Shown piece after piece: positions 10,337-18,259 of a stretch of 20,000 nucleotides of DNA. How positions within the stretch are numbered: the stretch's first letter is position 1; each line of letters opens with the position of its first letter. The notes beneath the pieces are model-generated. The model made no database searches. It worked only from the letters and a program-made list of their open reading frames with translations, and was not told the DNA's origin. The stretch covers positions 1 through 20,000 of the forward strand of contig WBZZ01005209.1 of NCBI GenBank assembly GCA_019918135.1, read 5' to 3'. The position numbers were made by a program, and so were the translations under genes. Source of the DNA: Paulinella micropora (lineage: Eukaryota > Cercozoa > Imbricatea > Euglyphida > Paulinellidae).

Positions 10337-10383
<47 letters not shown>
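10337..10383 (+). repeat. Poly(A) run of 47 at the end of the kelch copy
   Basis: Forty-seven consecutive A directly after the last base shared with the kelch 3' UTR. Best explained as the tail of a retroposed transcript; homopolymer length may be inexact. Confidence 0.85.
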
Positions 10384-10384
<1 letters not shown>

Positions 10385-10440
10385 CCTCAATTTCCCTCGC
10401 CCGCCGAGCTTCGCCCCCACAAATTCTTCGGAACCTCAAC

Positions 10441-11533
10441 TTAATGTGGGCCGCAGTTGCGGCATTTACTTTTATGAAAGAAGCTGTCCAGCAGGGATTT
10501 CTCTCCGCCAACCCGCTGAGCTATTTCGTTGGCAAGCACCCCCACCCGAGCGCTGTCTTTGGCTGTCGGGAAGTCGCTGATGATTCGATTGAGGTTTTTG
10601 TTAATAGCCAGCACGTCCGGGCTGACGCCCAAATTGTCGCGGAGGACCGTCATGACGCAGCGCACGGCTTTCGGCCCCAGTTCGTAGCACCACTCCTCGT
10701 GACTTTTGCTGCGCTCCATGACATCCAACCAAGCGTCTGGGAGCGGACAGTCTTCGCTTTCTACCCACGTTCTGAACAGCGTAATCCAACTGGGGATATT
10801 TGGCTCGCTACGGAAGACAAACTTTCTCTCAGGTAAATAATCGATCAGCACCTTGTCAAGCTGAATCAATTGTTTCAGGAGTTTTGAATCGCTAACGCTC
10901 GGCGCTTTACGCCTGCCCGGTGCCACCATGAAGTCTAGGGCTTGACTAAGCTTTTCCAGTATATGCTCGGGTAGAATAGCGACCCTGACGATGGGGAATG
11001 TACGACCCCAAGGCGAATTCCTAAACAAAAACGGACCATCACCTTGGCACAAGCCTGATAAGAAATCAGTCTTGATCGAAGGCGTGGCATATACTTCTTC
11101 TCGGTGAAACTGTAGTCTTTTCATAAACATGATACTACAGCTTCTTTCCTCCCGTACCACTCGAGAAAAATCATAAAAAGTGCAGGTGTTAAAGGTATGC
11201 TGTGAGCGAGTCGAAGGACTGGATTTCCCATGCGATTGTTTTCAGTTCAACAGCAACAACCTCTTGTTTAAACCACGTGTCCGGTAGCTTCCTTCCCTGT
11301 CCAAAGGTCCACTCATGTAGATCCGGTTCGTAGTAGAGAGGCACGAAAGGGCCCGCGCCGAGCATGTTTCTATTATCTCTATAGGTCGTTTTTGATTCCA
11401 CAACCTCCAAATCACTGACTCTGTCTTTTGCGGCGGGCCTGCCATTTTCAAGGACCCAATAGATCACCCGGACCTTGATCCTCCGGGGGCCCGTGCAAAT
11501 GCCACACTCTGGTACCGGAAACTCGTTGCTCAT
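10441..11533 (-). CDS. Unrecognised protein, split by a +1 shift
   Basis: From an ATG at 11533, about 114 codons read MSNEFPVPECGICTGPRR at the start and end at TAA 11189-11191. In the +1 frame, starting inside that stop, an open frame runs without interruption to a stop at 10441 (about 250 codons). Read with one skipped T the two parts make a smooth protein of about 363 residues. It has an early CxxC (ECGIC), acidic middle parts, and a Cys/His-rich end (KCRNCGPH). I recognise no family. The poly(A) of the kelch copy lies about 60 bases beyond its 3' end, on the opposite strand. The break may be a real programmed frameshift, a mutation or a sequencing error. G/C-rich codons fit the host part of the window. 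Confidence 0.55.
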
Positions 11534-11658
11534 GCCCTCGAGGTTTCTCCTTTAAATTTAATCAGAAACAAGCAGCAGGAAAAGCGCCCCTTCGTGCCTC
11601 TGCAAAAGAAAATTTTGTTCCTGCCGTTTCTATATTTTTCCCCTAATGCCGAGCTGGA

Positions 11659-11678
11659 CGGGGGGGGGGGGGGGGGGA
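11659..11678. repeat. Poly(G) tract
   Basis: A run of about 20 G just upstream of the 11700 inverted repeat. Similar G runs occur at 1001-1032 and about 9385-9397. Confidence 0.8.
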
Positions 11679-11699
11679 GGGAGGGATGATAAAAGCTAA

Positions 11700-11769
11700 A
11701 TTCCGCCGCCCGCCAGGATTGCGCACTTAGCCATTTCTTTGCTAGACCAATCCTGGCGGGCGGTGGAAT
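11700..11769. repeat. 22-base inverted repeat (hairpin)
   Basis: Arms 11700-11721 and 11748-11769 are complementary over 22 bases with a single mismatch (G-T). They are GC-rich (core CCCGCCAGGATTG) and flank a 26-base loop. The repeat lies just left of the orphan kelch-UTR copy and about 500 bases from the first viral gene. It could be a small foldback element or a structured RNA; no coding frame crosses it convincingly. Confidence 0.75.
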
Positions 11770-11782
11770 ATTTCAGCAAAAA

Positions 11783-11878
11783 CAAAAAAAAAAGTTTCCC
11801 TTACCAGTCCGTTGCGCTTGGACGACAATCGACTTTGTTTTTTCTCTAATTTAATTGAAAAATAATACAAAGAGCGGA
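11783..11878 (+). repeat. Orphan kelch 3' UTR, copy 3
   Basis: Shares AAAAAAGTTT, CAGTCCGTTGCGCTTGGACG and CAATCGACTTT with the other two UTR copies, but has no kelch coding sequence next to it. It could be a severely 5'-truncated retrocopy or part of a dispersed repeat used as 3' UTR by the kelch family. Confidence 0.65.
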
Positions 11879-12237
11879 TTTGATAAAAAATTGAGAGAAG
11901 TTTCAAGACAATCCCTCTCCTATTCTTTACTTAAGAAAGGGCTTTTTTTTAAGGGAGGCAGAAGAGCTCTAACTTTGGTCCAACTGAGTGCCATGCTTTT
12001 TTTGATTGATTAAAAAAAAAATTGCTAGCTACTTCTCTACCCTCTCCCTGCGCCTTCCTGTGAATCTGTTTCTTTTTCTTTTTCGATTTCCGGAGCCAAA
12101 GAAATATCGGGGGTCCCCTTTTCCTCCCGCCCCCTTCTTGTCGCCTACTTTCACCCCCCCCCCCTTTCCCTTCCTTTCCTCCTCTCTCCTGCTCTCCTCC
12201 AATCTTTCTCTCCCTTAAGCAAAAAAACTAGTACAAG

Positions 12238-12459
12238 TTAAAAAGAAAAAGTAGCGGTCTTTGAAATAATCTTGTCATTGCGAAGGAATTTATTAACAGC
12301 CATTGCGGTTTTTCCGACCTTAGCCCAGTTAATCTTTCCTCCCTTTTGACCACATCCCTTCTTCTTAGTTTTCTTTTTTCCTCCCTTCTGTGGCATTGAT
12401 GGATTGTATCCGATGTTATATCCTGATGGTTGTGAAATTATCACTGGTGATACTGGCAT
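12238..12459 (-). CDS. Small basic Gly/Lys-rich protein
   Basis: A 73-residue protein starting at ATG 12459, with AT-rich sequence upstream. The middle is GGKKKTKKKGCGQKGG, followed by INWAKVGKTAMAVNKFLRND, a short possibly amphipathic helix. Size and Gly/Lys content resemble small DNA- or membrane-interacting virion proteins found in virophages and Polinton-like viruses, but no specific family can be named. It is the last gene of the minus-strand series seen here; the paired hairpins at 12490-12627 lie between it and the ATPase gene. Confidence 0.6.
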   Translation of the reverse strand: MPVSPVIISQPSGYNIGYNPSMPQKGGKKKTKKKGCGQKGGKINWAKVGKTAMAVNKFLRNDKIISKTATFSF

Positions 12460-12489
12460 ATATTATACAGAAAAAATAACTAATTAAAA

Positions 12490-12549
12490 GATATTAAAAA
12501 ATCCACACTCTCATTCGCAGCGCTCATTTTCGTGTGTTTTTTTAATATC
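12490..12549 (-). terminator. Hairpin D (opposed partner of hairpin A)
   Basis: Arms 12490-12501 and 12538-12549 (GATATTAAAAAA and its complement) form a perfect 12-bp stem, extended inward by CACAC/GTGTG. The loop read on the minus strand has the family pattern CGAAAATGAGCGCTGCGAAT then GAGAGTG. It sits 20 bases from hairpin A in the opposite orientation and about 30 bases upstream of the ATG at 12459. Its role as a 3'-end or regulatory signal is inferred. Confidence 0.6.
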
Positions 12550-12569
12550 GGTGTTGCTTTAATGGTTTC

Positions 12570-12627
12570 GATGTTTGACAATAAACGAGAATGAGTGAAA
12601 CGAATGAGAGTGAAATTGTCAAATATC
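12570..12627 (+). terminator. Hairpin A, touching the ATPase stop codon
   Basis: Arms GATGTTTGACAAT (12570-12582) and ATTGTCAAATATC (12615-12627) pair over 13 bases with one G-T. The 32-base loop differs at only four positions from that of hairpin B. The outer arm ends one base from the ATPase stop (12629-12631), so it would be the first structure in that gene's 3' UTR. This is where Mimivirus-type transcripts end under the hairpin rule. Confidence 0.65.
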
Positions 12628-12628
12628 A

Positions 12629-13447
12629 TTATTTTAATCTGAAGTTGAAGTTTTTGCGTAATTCGTCATCAACACTTGAGACATAAAGAAAACTAAGTCT
12701 CTCCTTTGTAGCCTCGTGATACTTTTGAAGAAAGTAATCAAAATCAAAAGATAAGTCTAAGTGCTTATACACGAGTTCCATTTTGTCCTGAGACTGGCCT
12801 GGAAAGATTAATAAATAATCTAACTGCTTAATGGCTTCTGGTCGTAGGTCATTCAGATACTGGCTTGACATAATCACCTTTGATTTATAGTGTCTGTTCT
12901 TTTTTAACAAATCACTTACGGACTTGTCTCTTAATCCACTTCCTAAATCGTCCAAGACAAAAACAACCTCTGGCGAAATATACTTACTCGGTCGTTCTTT
13001 TGGTGCCTCCTTTATCTGTTTCTTTTCTTTTCCAAAGTATAAAAATTGCGGTTTCTCCATCGGTTCTTTATCGCCCTGTTTAATTTCACCTTCCTGCTCT
13101 TCGTTATCTCTGTTTAATTTGTCAAGTTCATAATCAATGACATTCACACCATCTGATTTGAGAAAGGTATATACAGCCATCGGGTTTCCCCTGTTCTTAA
13201 AGTGCTTTACCATTGCTTTATAAATGTAGTCCTTGTGTATTGTTGAAGCAATAATGACGATACGGGTTTTTCTGTCTGTCGTCCGTTTCAGTATTCTAAA
13301 GAGTGCTGTTGTTTTCCCGCTCTTCTTACGGGCAAGTAGAAATATGTTGGCATACGGCTCATTAAATAATTTATAACCTTTTGCTTTTTTATTTCCATCG
13401 CCCTCTCGTTTTACTGGCTTCACCTTGACATTGTTTATTTTTTGCAT
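12629..13447 (-). CDS. DNA-packaging ATPase (FtsK/HerA, A32-like)
   Basis: The preferred start is ATG 13445-13447 (MQKINNVKVKPVKR), 10 bases after the previous stop; the longer frame begins at a non-ATG inside that gap. It encodes about 272 residues, normal for the family. Walker A is IFLLARKKSGKTTAL near residue 36. Walker B is VVFVLDDLGSGL near residue 160, followed by a sensor-like SSQYLNDL. In Polintons, virophages and large DNA viruses this ATPase pumps the genome into the preformed capsid. A Lys/Glu-rich insertion (EEQEGEIKQGDKE) separates the two motifs. The stop is followed at once by hairpin A. Frame intact, so the gene looks functional. Confidence 0.85.
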   Translation of the reverse strand: MQKINNVKVKPVKREGDGNKKAKGYKLFNEPYANIFLLARKKSGKTTALFRILKRTTDRKTRIVIIASTIHKDYIYKAMVKHFKNRGNPMAVYTFLKSDGVNVIDYELDKLNRDNEEQEGEIKQGDKEPMEKPQFLYFGKEKKQIKEAPKERPSKYISPEVVFVLDDLGSGLRDKSVSDLLKKNRHYKSKVIMSSQYLNDLRPEAIKQLDYLLIFPGQSQDKMELVYKHLDLSFDFDYFLQKYHEATKERLSFLYVSSVDDELRKNFNFRLK

Positions 13448-13457
13448 CGTGTATATT

Positions 13458-13817
13458 CTAAGCCACGAATTCCAAACACACAACAATTCTTCCCGCTAAA
13501 TATCCTGTATCAATATTTCCGCTGTCAGTTTCAAGGACTTTAAATGTATATTGTCCGTCTGTCCATCCAACGACACCTAAATTATAACTAAGGTTTGAAA
13601 TGTTTGCTGTGGTGCTGTCGGAGAATGTGCCAATAATTCCAATTCTATCCATGTAAAGAATTCTGGTTTTGGTTTCCGTCTGGTCGTTATAGTAGTGAAT
13701 AAACTTAACATTCATTTTGGTGGGTGTAAATGACATTTGAATGTTCTTGTTAAATGATTTACCCACAAAATCATTGCTCAGAAAAACAATCTTTTGGTAT
13801 TTATATTCAGTAGCCAT
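13458..13817 (-). CDS. Small beta-rich protein, possible virion component
   Basis: A 119-residue protein starting with ATG 13817 (MATEYKYQKIVFLSND) and ending 10 bases before the ATPase start, suggesting a shared transcript or tight packing. Composition alternates Thr, Tyr, Val and Ile (NISNLSYNLGVVGWTDG) with no long hydrophobic segment, fitting an all-beta fold. I recognise no family; a minor capsid or spike role is only a guess from context. Upstream lies a 400-base intergenic region with hairpins B and C. Confidence 0.6.
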   Translation of the reverse strand: MATEYKYQKIVFLSNDFVGKSFNKNIQMSFTPTKMNVKFIHYYNDQTETKTRILYMDRIGIIGTFSDSTTANISNLSYNLGVVGWTDGQYTFKVLETDSGNIDTGYLAGRIVVCLEFVA

Positions 13818-14214
13818 GATTATACTACTGATGATAAACTTTTGAATAACAAAAATATTTTCGCGGACTGCCTGCGACTTTTACTCACGAGTAAGCGAAA
13901 AAAAGAATGAGAGTTGTGCTTGTTGTATAAAGCAAGGAATAGAAACTAAATTTAAATGCCTGTATAAACCTTTCAGTGATTGGTGTGTTAGTTTTGATGA
14001 AGCCTTGCCGTTAATCTGTGCCGGCGATACTTCTTGGTATAAAATACATTTATACGAGTGCTTTGATATTTGAGAATTTCACTTCTATCTGGCCAATCGC
14101 CAGATTTCTCGCTTATTCTCAAACATCGTCTCCCATTTTAATTTTTTTGTCGGTTTTCGATGTTTATCAACAAACGAGAATGAGCGAAGCGAATGAAAGT
14201 GTAGTTGATAAATA
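13818..14214. promoter_or_regulatory. Intergenic region with paired hairpins
   Basis: The largest gap in the viral part. It contains a weak relative of the hairpin loop (CACGAGTAAGCG then AAAGAATGAGAGTTG, about 13887-13919) and a short perfect hairpin TTACTCACGAGTAA. AT-rich sequence that could serve as promoter for the gene starting at 13817 is present, but no consensus can be named. Hairpins C and B fill its right part. Confidence 0.5.
14065..14127 (-). terminator. Hairpin C (opposed partner of hairpin B)
   Basis: Arms 14065-14077 and 14115-14127; on the minus strand GATGTTTGAGAAT pairs with ATTCTCAAATATC over 13 bases with one G-T. The loop keeps the family ends (AAGCGAGAA and GAAGTGAA), but the middle is replaced by a 7-bp hairpin, ATCTGGC/GCCAGAT (14087-14093 with 14099-14105). 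It is opposed to hairpin B with 31 bases between. Confidence 0.65.
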
Positions 14215-14216
14215 TC
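14159..14216 (+). terminator. Hairpin B, overlapping the two-TM gene stop
   Basis: Arms GATGTTTATCAAC (14159-14171) and GTTGATAAATATC (14204-14216). Compared with hairpin A, three stem pairs have changed on both sides while pairing is kept. The loop is AAACGAGAATGAGCGAAGCG followed by AATGAAAGTGTA. The right arm overlaps the stop codon of the gene at 14215-14571. Confidence 0.65.
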
Positions 14217-14571
14217 ATTTCTTTGAACTAGAAGGCGATGGAAGGCAGATACCGATAAGTAAGGTCAGAATACCGACATAAGTATTAGCAACCTCGCACG
14301 GCAAGTTCTTTTCAGATAGCCTTACGATACAAAGGGTTATAATGGCAATGATGACACCCATTTGAAATAAGTATTTAATAAGTCGGCTGTCTGTCGGTCT
14401 GTTTTTTATACAACAACAATTCCAGTTATCTTCCAATTCGTGCTCTACTTTTTTTTCCTCAGTCTTTAGTTCTACTTCAAGAACACGAGACTTTAATTCT
14501 GGAGTTAGTTCGCCATCCATATCCATAATAGGTGGTGGTCTGTGAAGTCTAGTTGTATTATTGTTTGACAT
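14215..14571 (-). CDS. Two-TM membrane protein
   Basis: A 118-residue protein from ATG 14571. It has an acidic, soluble N-terminal half (residues 1-60), then two hydrophobic segments, FQMGVIIAIITLCIVRL and YVGILTLLIGICLP, joined by a short loop with Cys, and a Ser/Lys tail (PSPSSSKK). A CCC cluster precedes the first segment. Small two-TM proteins ending in a similar Leu/Ile-Gly-x-x-Leu-Pro stretch are, as I recall, frequent in virophages and Polinton-like viruses; their role, perhaps a virion membrane or entry-related component, is not settled. The start lies inside the last 14 bases of the tail-fibre gene, so the two genes overlap. The stop is overlapped by hairpin B. Confidence 0.65.
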   Translation of the reverse strand: MSNNNTTRLHRPPPIMDMDGELTPELKSRVLEVELKTEEKKVEHELEDNWNCCCIKNRPTDSRLIKYLFQMGVIIAIITLCIVRLSEKNLPCEVANTYVGILTLLIGICLPSPSSSKK

Positions 14572-17500
14572 TTGAGAAAACGACTGCTCGTATTTCTGCT
14601 AATTGCTTAGATAGATCTTCTATAATAAGCATGAGATTATTATTTTGTTTTTCTAAATTAACTACCTTTCCGATAACTCCTGTGTTGCCTTAATTAACGG
14701 GGCGATAAACTCGGAATAACCTATACCATAACCGACATTGCCACTATCAACACATTTAACATCTTCTGGATTAACACTCACACCTTTCAATTCGCATTCT
14801 TTTTTTTGCTTTGGACACGGAACCATAATTGTTTCTTTTATAAAACCGCCAAAATCTAGCATATCCATTTCTGTTAATACGATTTCTAATTCCTGTGCTA
14901 TCAAACCCGTTCTTTGTTTCTTGTTGTCGTCAATCATACGATAGCAGACTGGATTTAACTTATTAATAAAATCTAAGCCTAAGCATTCCTTTATATCTTC
15001 TTTTTTCTCCTGTCTGAATATTGAATTGGATTAGACGATACCCATAATTGCCCATCGCTTGCTCTTAAAGACATTAAAACAGCATTACGATTTTCCCATA
15101 TAAAACCTTCGGTTGTGTTCGTGCCACATCTAAATCTTAAAGCGTAACTGGTTATACCACCTCCAACACCTCCTGCTAGTGCTGCTGCTGTTCCACTTAA
15201 TGATTTATTAGTTCCTCCAGATTGAGACATATAAATCCCCCAGTCTGTATTTGCTGTCTCCCACATAAATATTCCTCTCGCATTTGTCCCATCTGTTCCT
15301 CCTTGTATTCCTATCTTTGCTCCACCAGTTAATGTTGTGGCCGTTAGTATCCCAGAGTATGTAATACCCGCACTAGCCGTTATCAATCCTTTTGTCCATA
15401 AAGTCCCATTGAGTCCATTCAACGACATTAGCAATTGCTCCCCTGAATTCTCACACACAAAACCCATCGTAGCATCATTAGCAACCCTAAAACGAAAACT
15501 ATACGAAGCAAAATCATTTCCTGAAACGGCTAAACCATTTGCCAAACTTCTAGTGTTTCCACCTCCGCCAGATGCCGCATAAATTCCCCAACTTGTATTG
15601 GTGGTATCCCATAGAAATATTCCTTTTGCATTTGTTCCGTCTGTTTGTCCCTGAACTCCTATTTTCGCCCCACTGGCATTCGTTACTGACGTTAGTGTGC
15701 CAGTGTATGTAATCCCCGCATTCGCAGTTAGTAAGCCACTTGTTAATGTTGTTGCTGATATACCCGCACTTGCCGTTATTAATCCTTTTGTCCATAAAGT
15801 TCCGTTTGCCCCATTTAATGACATTAACAATTGTTCATTAGAATTTTCCCACACAAAACCATCTGTTGAAGCAAAACCAGACCTAAATCTTATAGCAAAG
15901 CCTGAAATATCGTTGCCTGCAACCGCAGACCCTCCAGATAGACTTTTACCTGCCCCTGGTTGAGCCATATAAATCCCCCATCCTGTGTTATCTGTATCCC
16001 ACAGAAATATACCCTGTCCAGTTCCTCCATCTACTTTATTTTGAATAGATAACTTGCAACCTCCATCTACTGTTAATAATCCGCTCGTTGTTAATGTTGT
16101 TGTAGTCATGCCAGCAGTTGAAGTAATTGATGTTCCCGTTATTGTTCCACCATTTGTTATGTTGTTTGAATTCATATCCAAAGCACCATAAAAACGCATA
16201 CCCCCAGCATTGTTAAAACGGACCATGTCAGACGAAGCACTTTTATTGTCCAAAAGTTTTGAAATATAAAGTCCCGCCCCTTTTACATCAAATGCTACAT
16301 TCGTGAATACATAACCTTTTTGGTTCGCGGTTCCACTTGTAGCAGTATTTAGAGTAAATAAGAAATATTGATAATCACCTGTTGTCTGTGAAAAGAATAT
16401 ATCTCCTCCATTTTTGTTTAATATCCTCGCCCCATTATATGTTATATTTCCACCATTTATGATAACTTGACTATTAAAATCCGCCGTTTGTGTTAAAGTT
16501 AGATATTTTATCGTAGTGCTCGCCCCATTAAATGTTTTACTTCGTGTTATGGTTTGGTCTCCTGTTAGTTTCACACAATTGTCATCCAGATATTGCCTAT
16601 TTACCGCTTCATTCGCATTTTGTGGTGCTCCTAGATTAACAATCCTACTACTATTACAATCTAAGCCAGTAGCATTAAACCACGAAACAATCGCCCCGTC
16701 AATAATAAACTTATTTTTTTCGCAGAAATTTCAAAGTTGTAATATGTTGCCGTGTTCATATCCAAACTAGCAATAGACCCAATATTACTGGTAGAATTGA
16801 AAACAATGAATGTTCCCTTCGTTGTTGAATTGATTGAATTTCCGGTAATTTCAACACCACTGCTATATGTCTTAATTCCTGCTATGGTTTGGTTTCCTGA
16901 GGTTTTAACTGCCGAAGTATCAAGAACAGAAACATCCACACCATCAACAAGATTTACATTTGTTATATTTTGATTTCCCATATTTAGTCCTCCCGTCATA
17001 CTAGCAGTGCCGTCTAATCTAAGAAATGGTGATGCCACATTTCTCCATTGTCCAGTACTGTAAATGAGTAGTTGATTATCTGATGCTGTTGTTATAATCA
17101 CATCGCTATATGTATCAATACTTCCACTCGCCGACACTTTCGCGTTGTTTGTATCGTGCTCTGATAGCCAAGTTGTGATAGACCTGCCATTTAGTTGATT
17201 TACATTTGTAATGCTTTGGCTTTTTATATCAAGACCAGCACTCGCATTTATTATACTGCTAAATGTTTTAATTCCTGCTATGGTTTGGTCTCCTGTTAGT
17301 TTGACCACCGAACCATCAACTGCGAAATTTGCGAGATTAATTCCATTATATGTAGAAGCCCCTGAAATAGCAAAACCGCCCATATTTAGTGCCCCCGTCA
17401 TACTAGCAGTGCAGTCTAATCTAAGAAAGGGTGGTGTGGTGTTTCTCCATTGCCCCGTGCTATAAATAAGCAGTTGGTTATCTGCTGGGAAGCCTGATAT

Positions 17501-18154
17501 TGTCACATCGCTGTGGCTATCTATACTTCCACTTGCTGAAACTTTATCATTATTATCTTGATGCTCAAATATCCATCTTTGGTATTTAGTAAATTAACTC
17601 CTGTTATATTCTTCCTTCCCATACTATTATTGCCGAATTCATCCACATTTATCGGAAATGTTTTATTTACCCAGTTTATTGAGTTATATGTTAGATAACT
17701 ATTTTGCTATCGGCGCGGTTATAACCACATCTGAAAGTGTATCAATTGAACCAAGGGCTGTATTCTTCCATTTGCCTTCTACATCGTTGTAAGTTAAGTA
17801 TTGTCCGCTCGCTTGTGCAAATATGTTTGTGTCTATCAAATTATATAAACTGGTTTGGTGCGGATTGGAAGTATTAGAGCGGTGTTGAGTTGAGGCTTTG
17901 ACTTCGTCGTTGTCTCTCACTCGTTGCTCTGTGTAGTATAAATTTTTTCCTTCTTTGATGTCGGTTGTTGATTTGTTGGATAAACTTGTATCAAATCGGC
18001 CGTCAGTGTAATAAAGATTTACGGGGTCAGCATCGTCTGGCACTCTGTCTGTGTTTAAGCCCACTATGTTGGTATTGGTTAAGTCTAAGTTAAGTATATT
18101 TAGACTATCAACAGCCAACTCATTAAGGCTTAGTAATGATTTATATTGCGACAT
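14558..18154 (-). CDS. Giant tail-fibre-like protein with S74 chaperone, frame-broken
   Basis: From ATG 18154 (MSQYKSLLSLNELAVDSL) to a stop at 14558, about 1,200 residues if read through. The N-terminal part has phage-fibre phrases (NLYYTDGRF, NLYYTEQRV). Next come repeated units containing DNQLLIYSTGQWRN and TASMTGxLNMG, then NLGAPQNANEAVNRQYLD typical of fibre shafts. Three copies of an about 120-residue module follow (GIFLWDT..WGIY..MSLNG..GTLWTKGLI). The end is an S74 intramolecular chaperone: YSDRRKK start, RTGLIAQELE, and a C-terminal coiled coil (VVNLEKQNNNLMLIIEDLSK). S74 domains help trimeric fibres fold and then cut themselves off at the Ser. Breaks lie near 17700, 17575, 16710, 15000 and 14665; the 16710 and 15000 breaks are at A runs one base short. 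Whether it is a pseudogene or an assembly error is open. Confidence 0.8.
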
Positions 18155-18259
18155 ATTATATTAATTAATTATTAAAAATACTAAAATATATTAATCTTAG
18201 TATAGAATATTTTTAGAATAAGCGAGATATCTCAAATATATTTGAGATTGGATTCTAAA
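18155..18259. promoter_or_regulatory. Divergent promoter region with palindrome
   Basis: A very AT-rich gap between the fibre start (minus, 18154) and the charged-protein start (plus, 18260), so it should drive both. It contains a perfect 20-base palindrome at 18229-18248 inside a 9-bp stem (18211-18219 with 18252-18260) that reaches the ATG, and TATATTA-type boxes near 18160-18195. The stem also carries GAATAAGCGAGA, shared with hairpin C. Confidence 0.5.

Noticed and set aside
12570..14216. Hammerhead or other self-cleaving ribozyme in the hairpins
   Set aside because: The loop has GAAA-like pieces, but the CUGANGA core and three-stem layout are absent.
15337..17465. Plus-strand frames inside the fibre gene
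   Set aside because: Shadows of the repeated fibre modules, which have clear fibre motifs on the minus strand.
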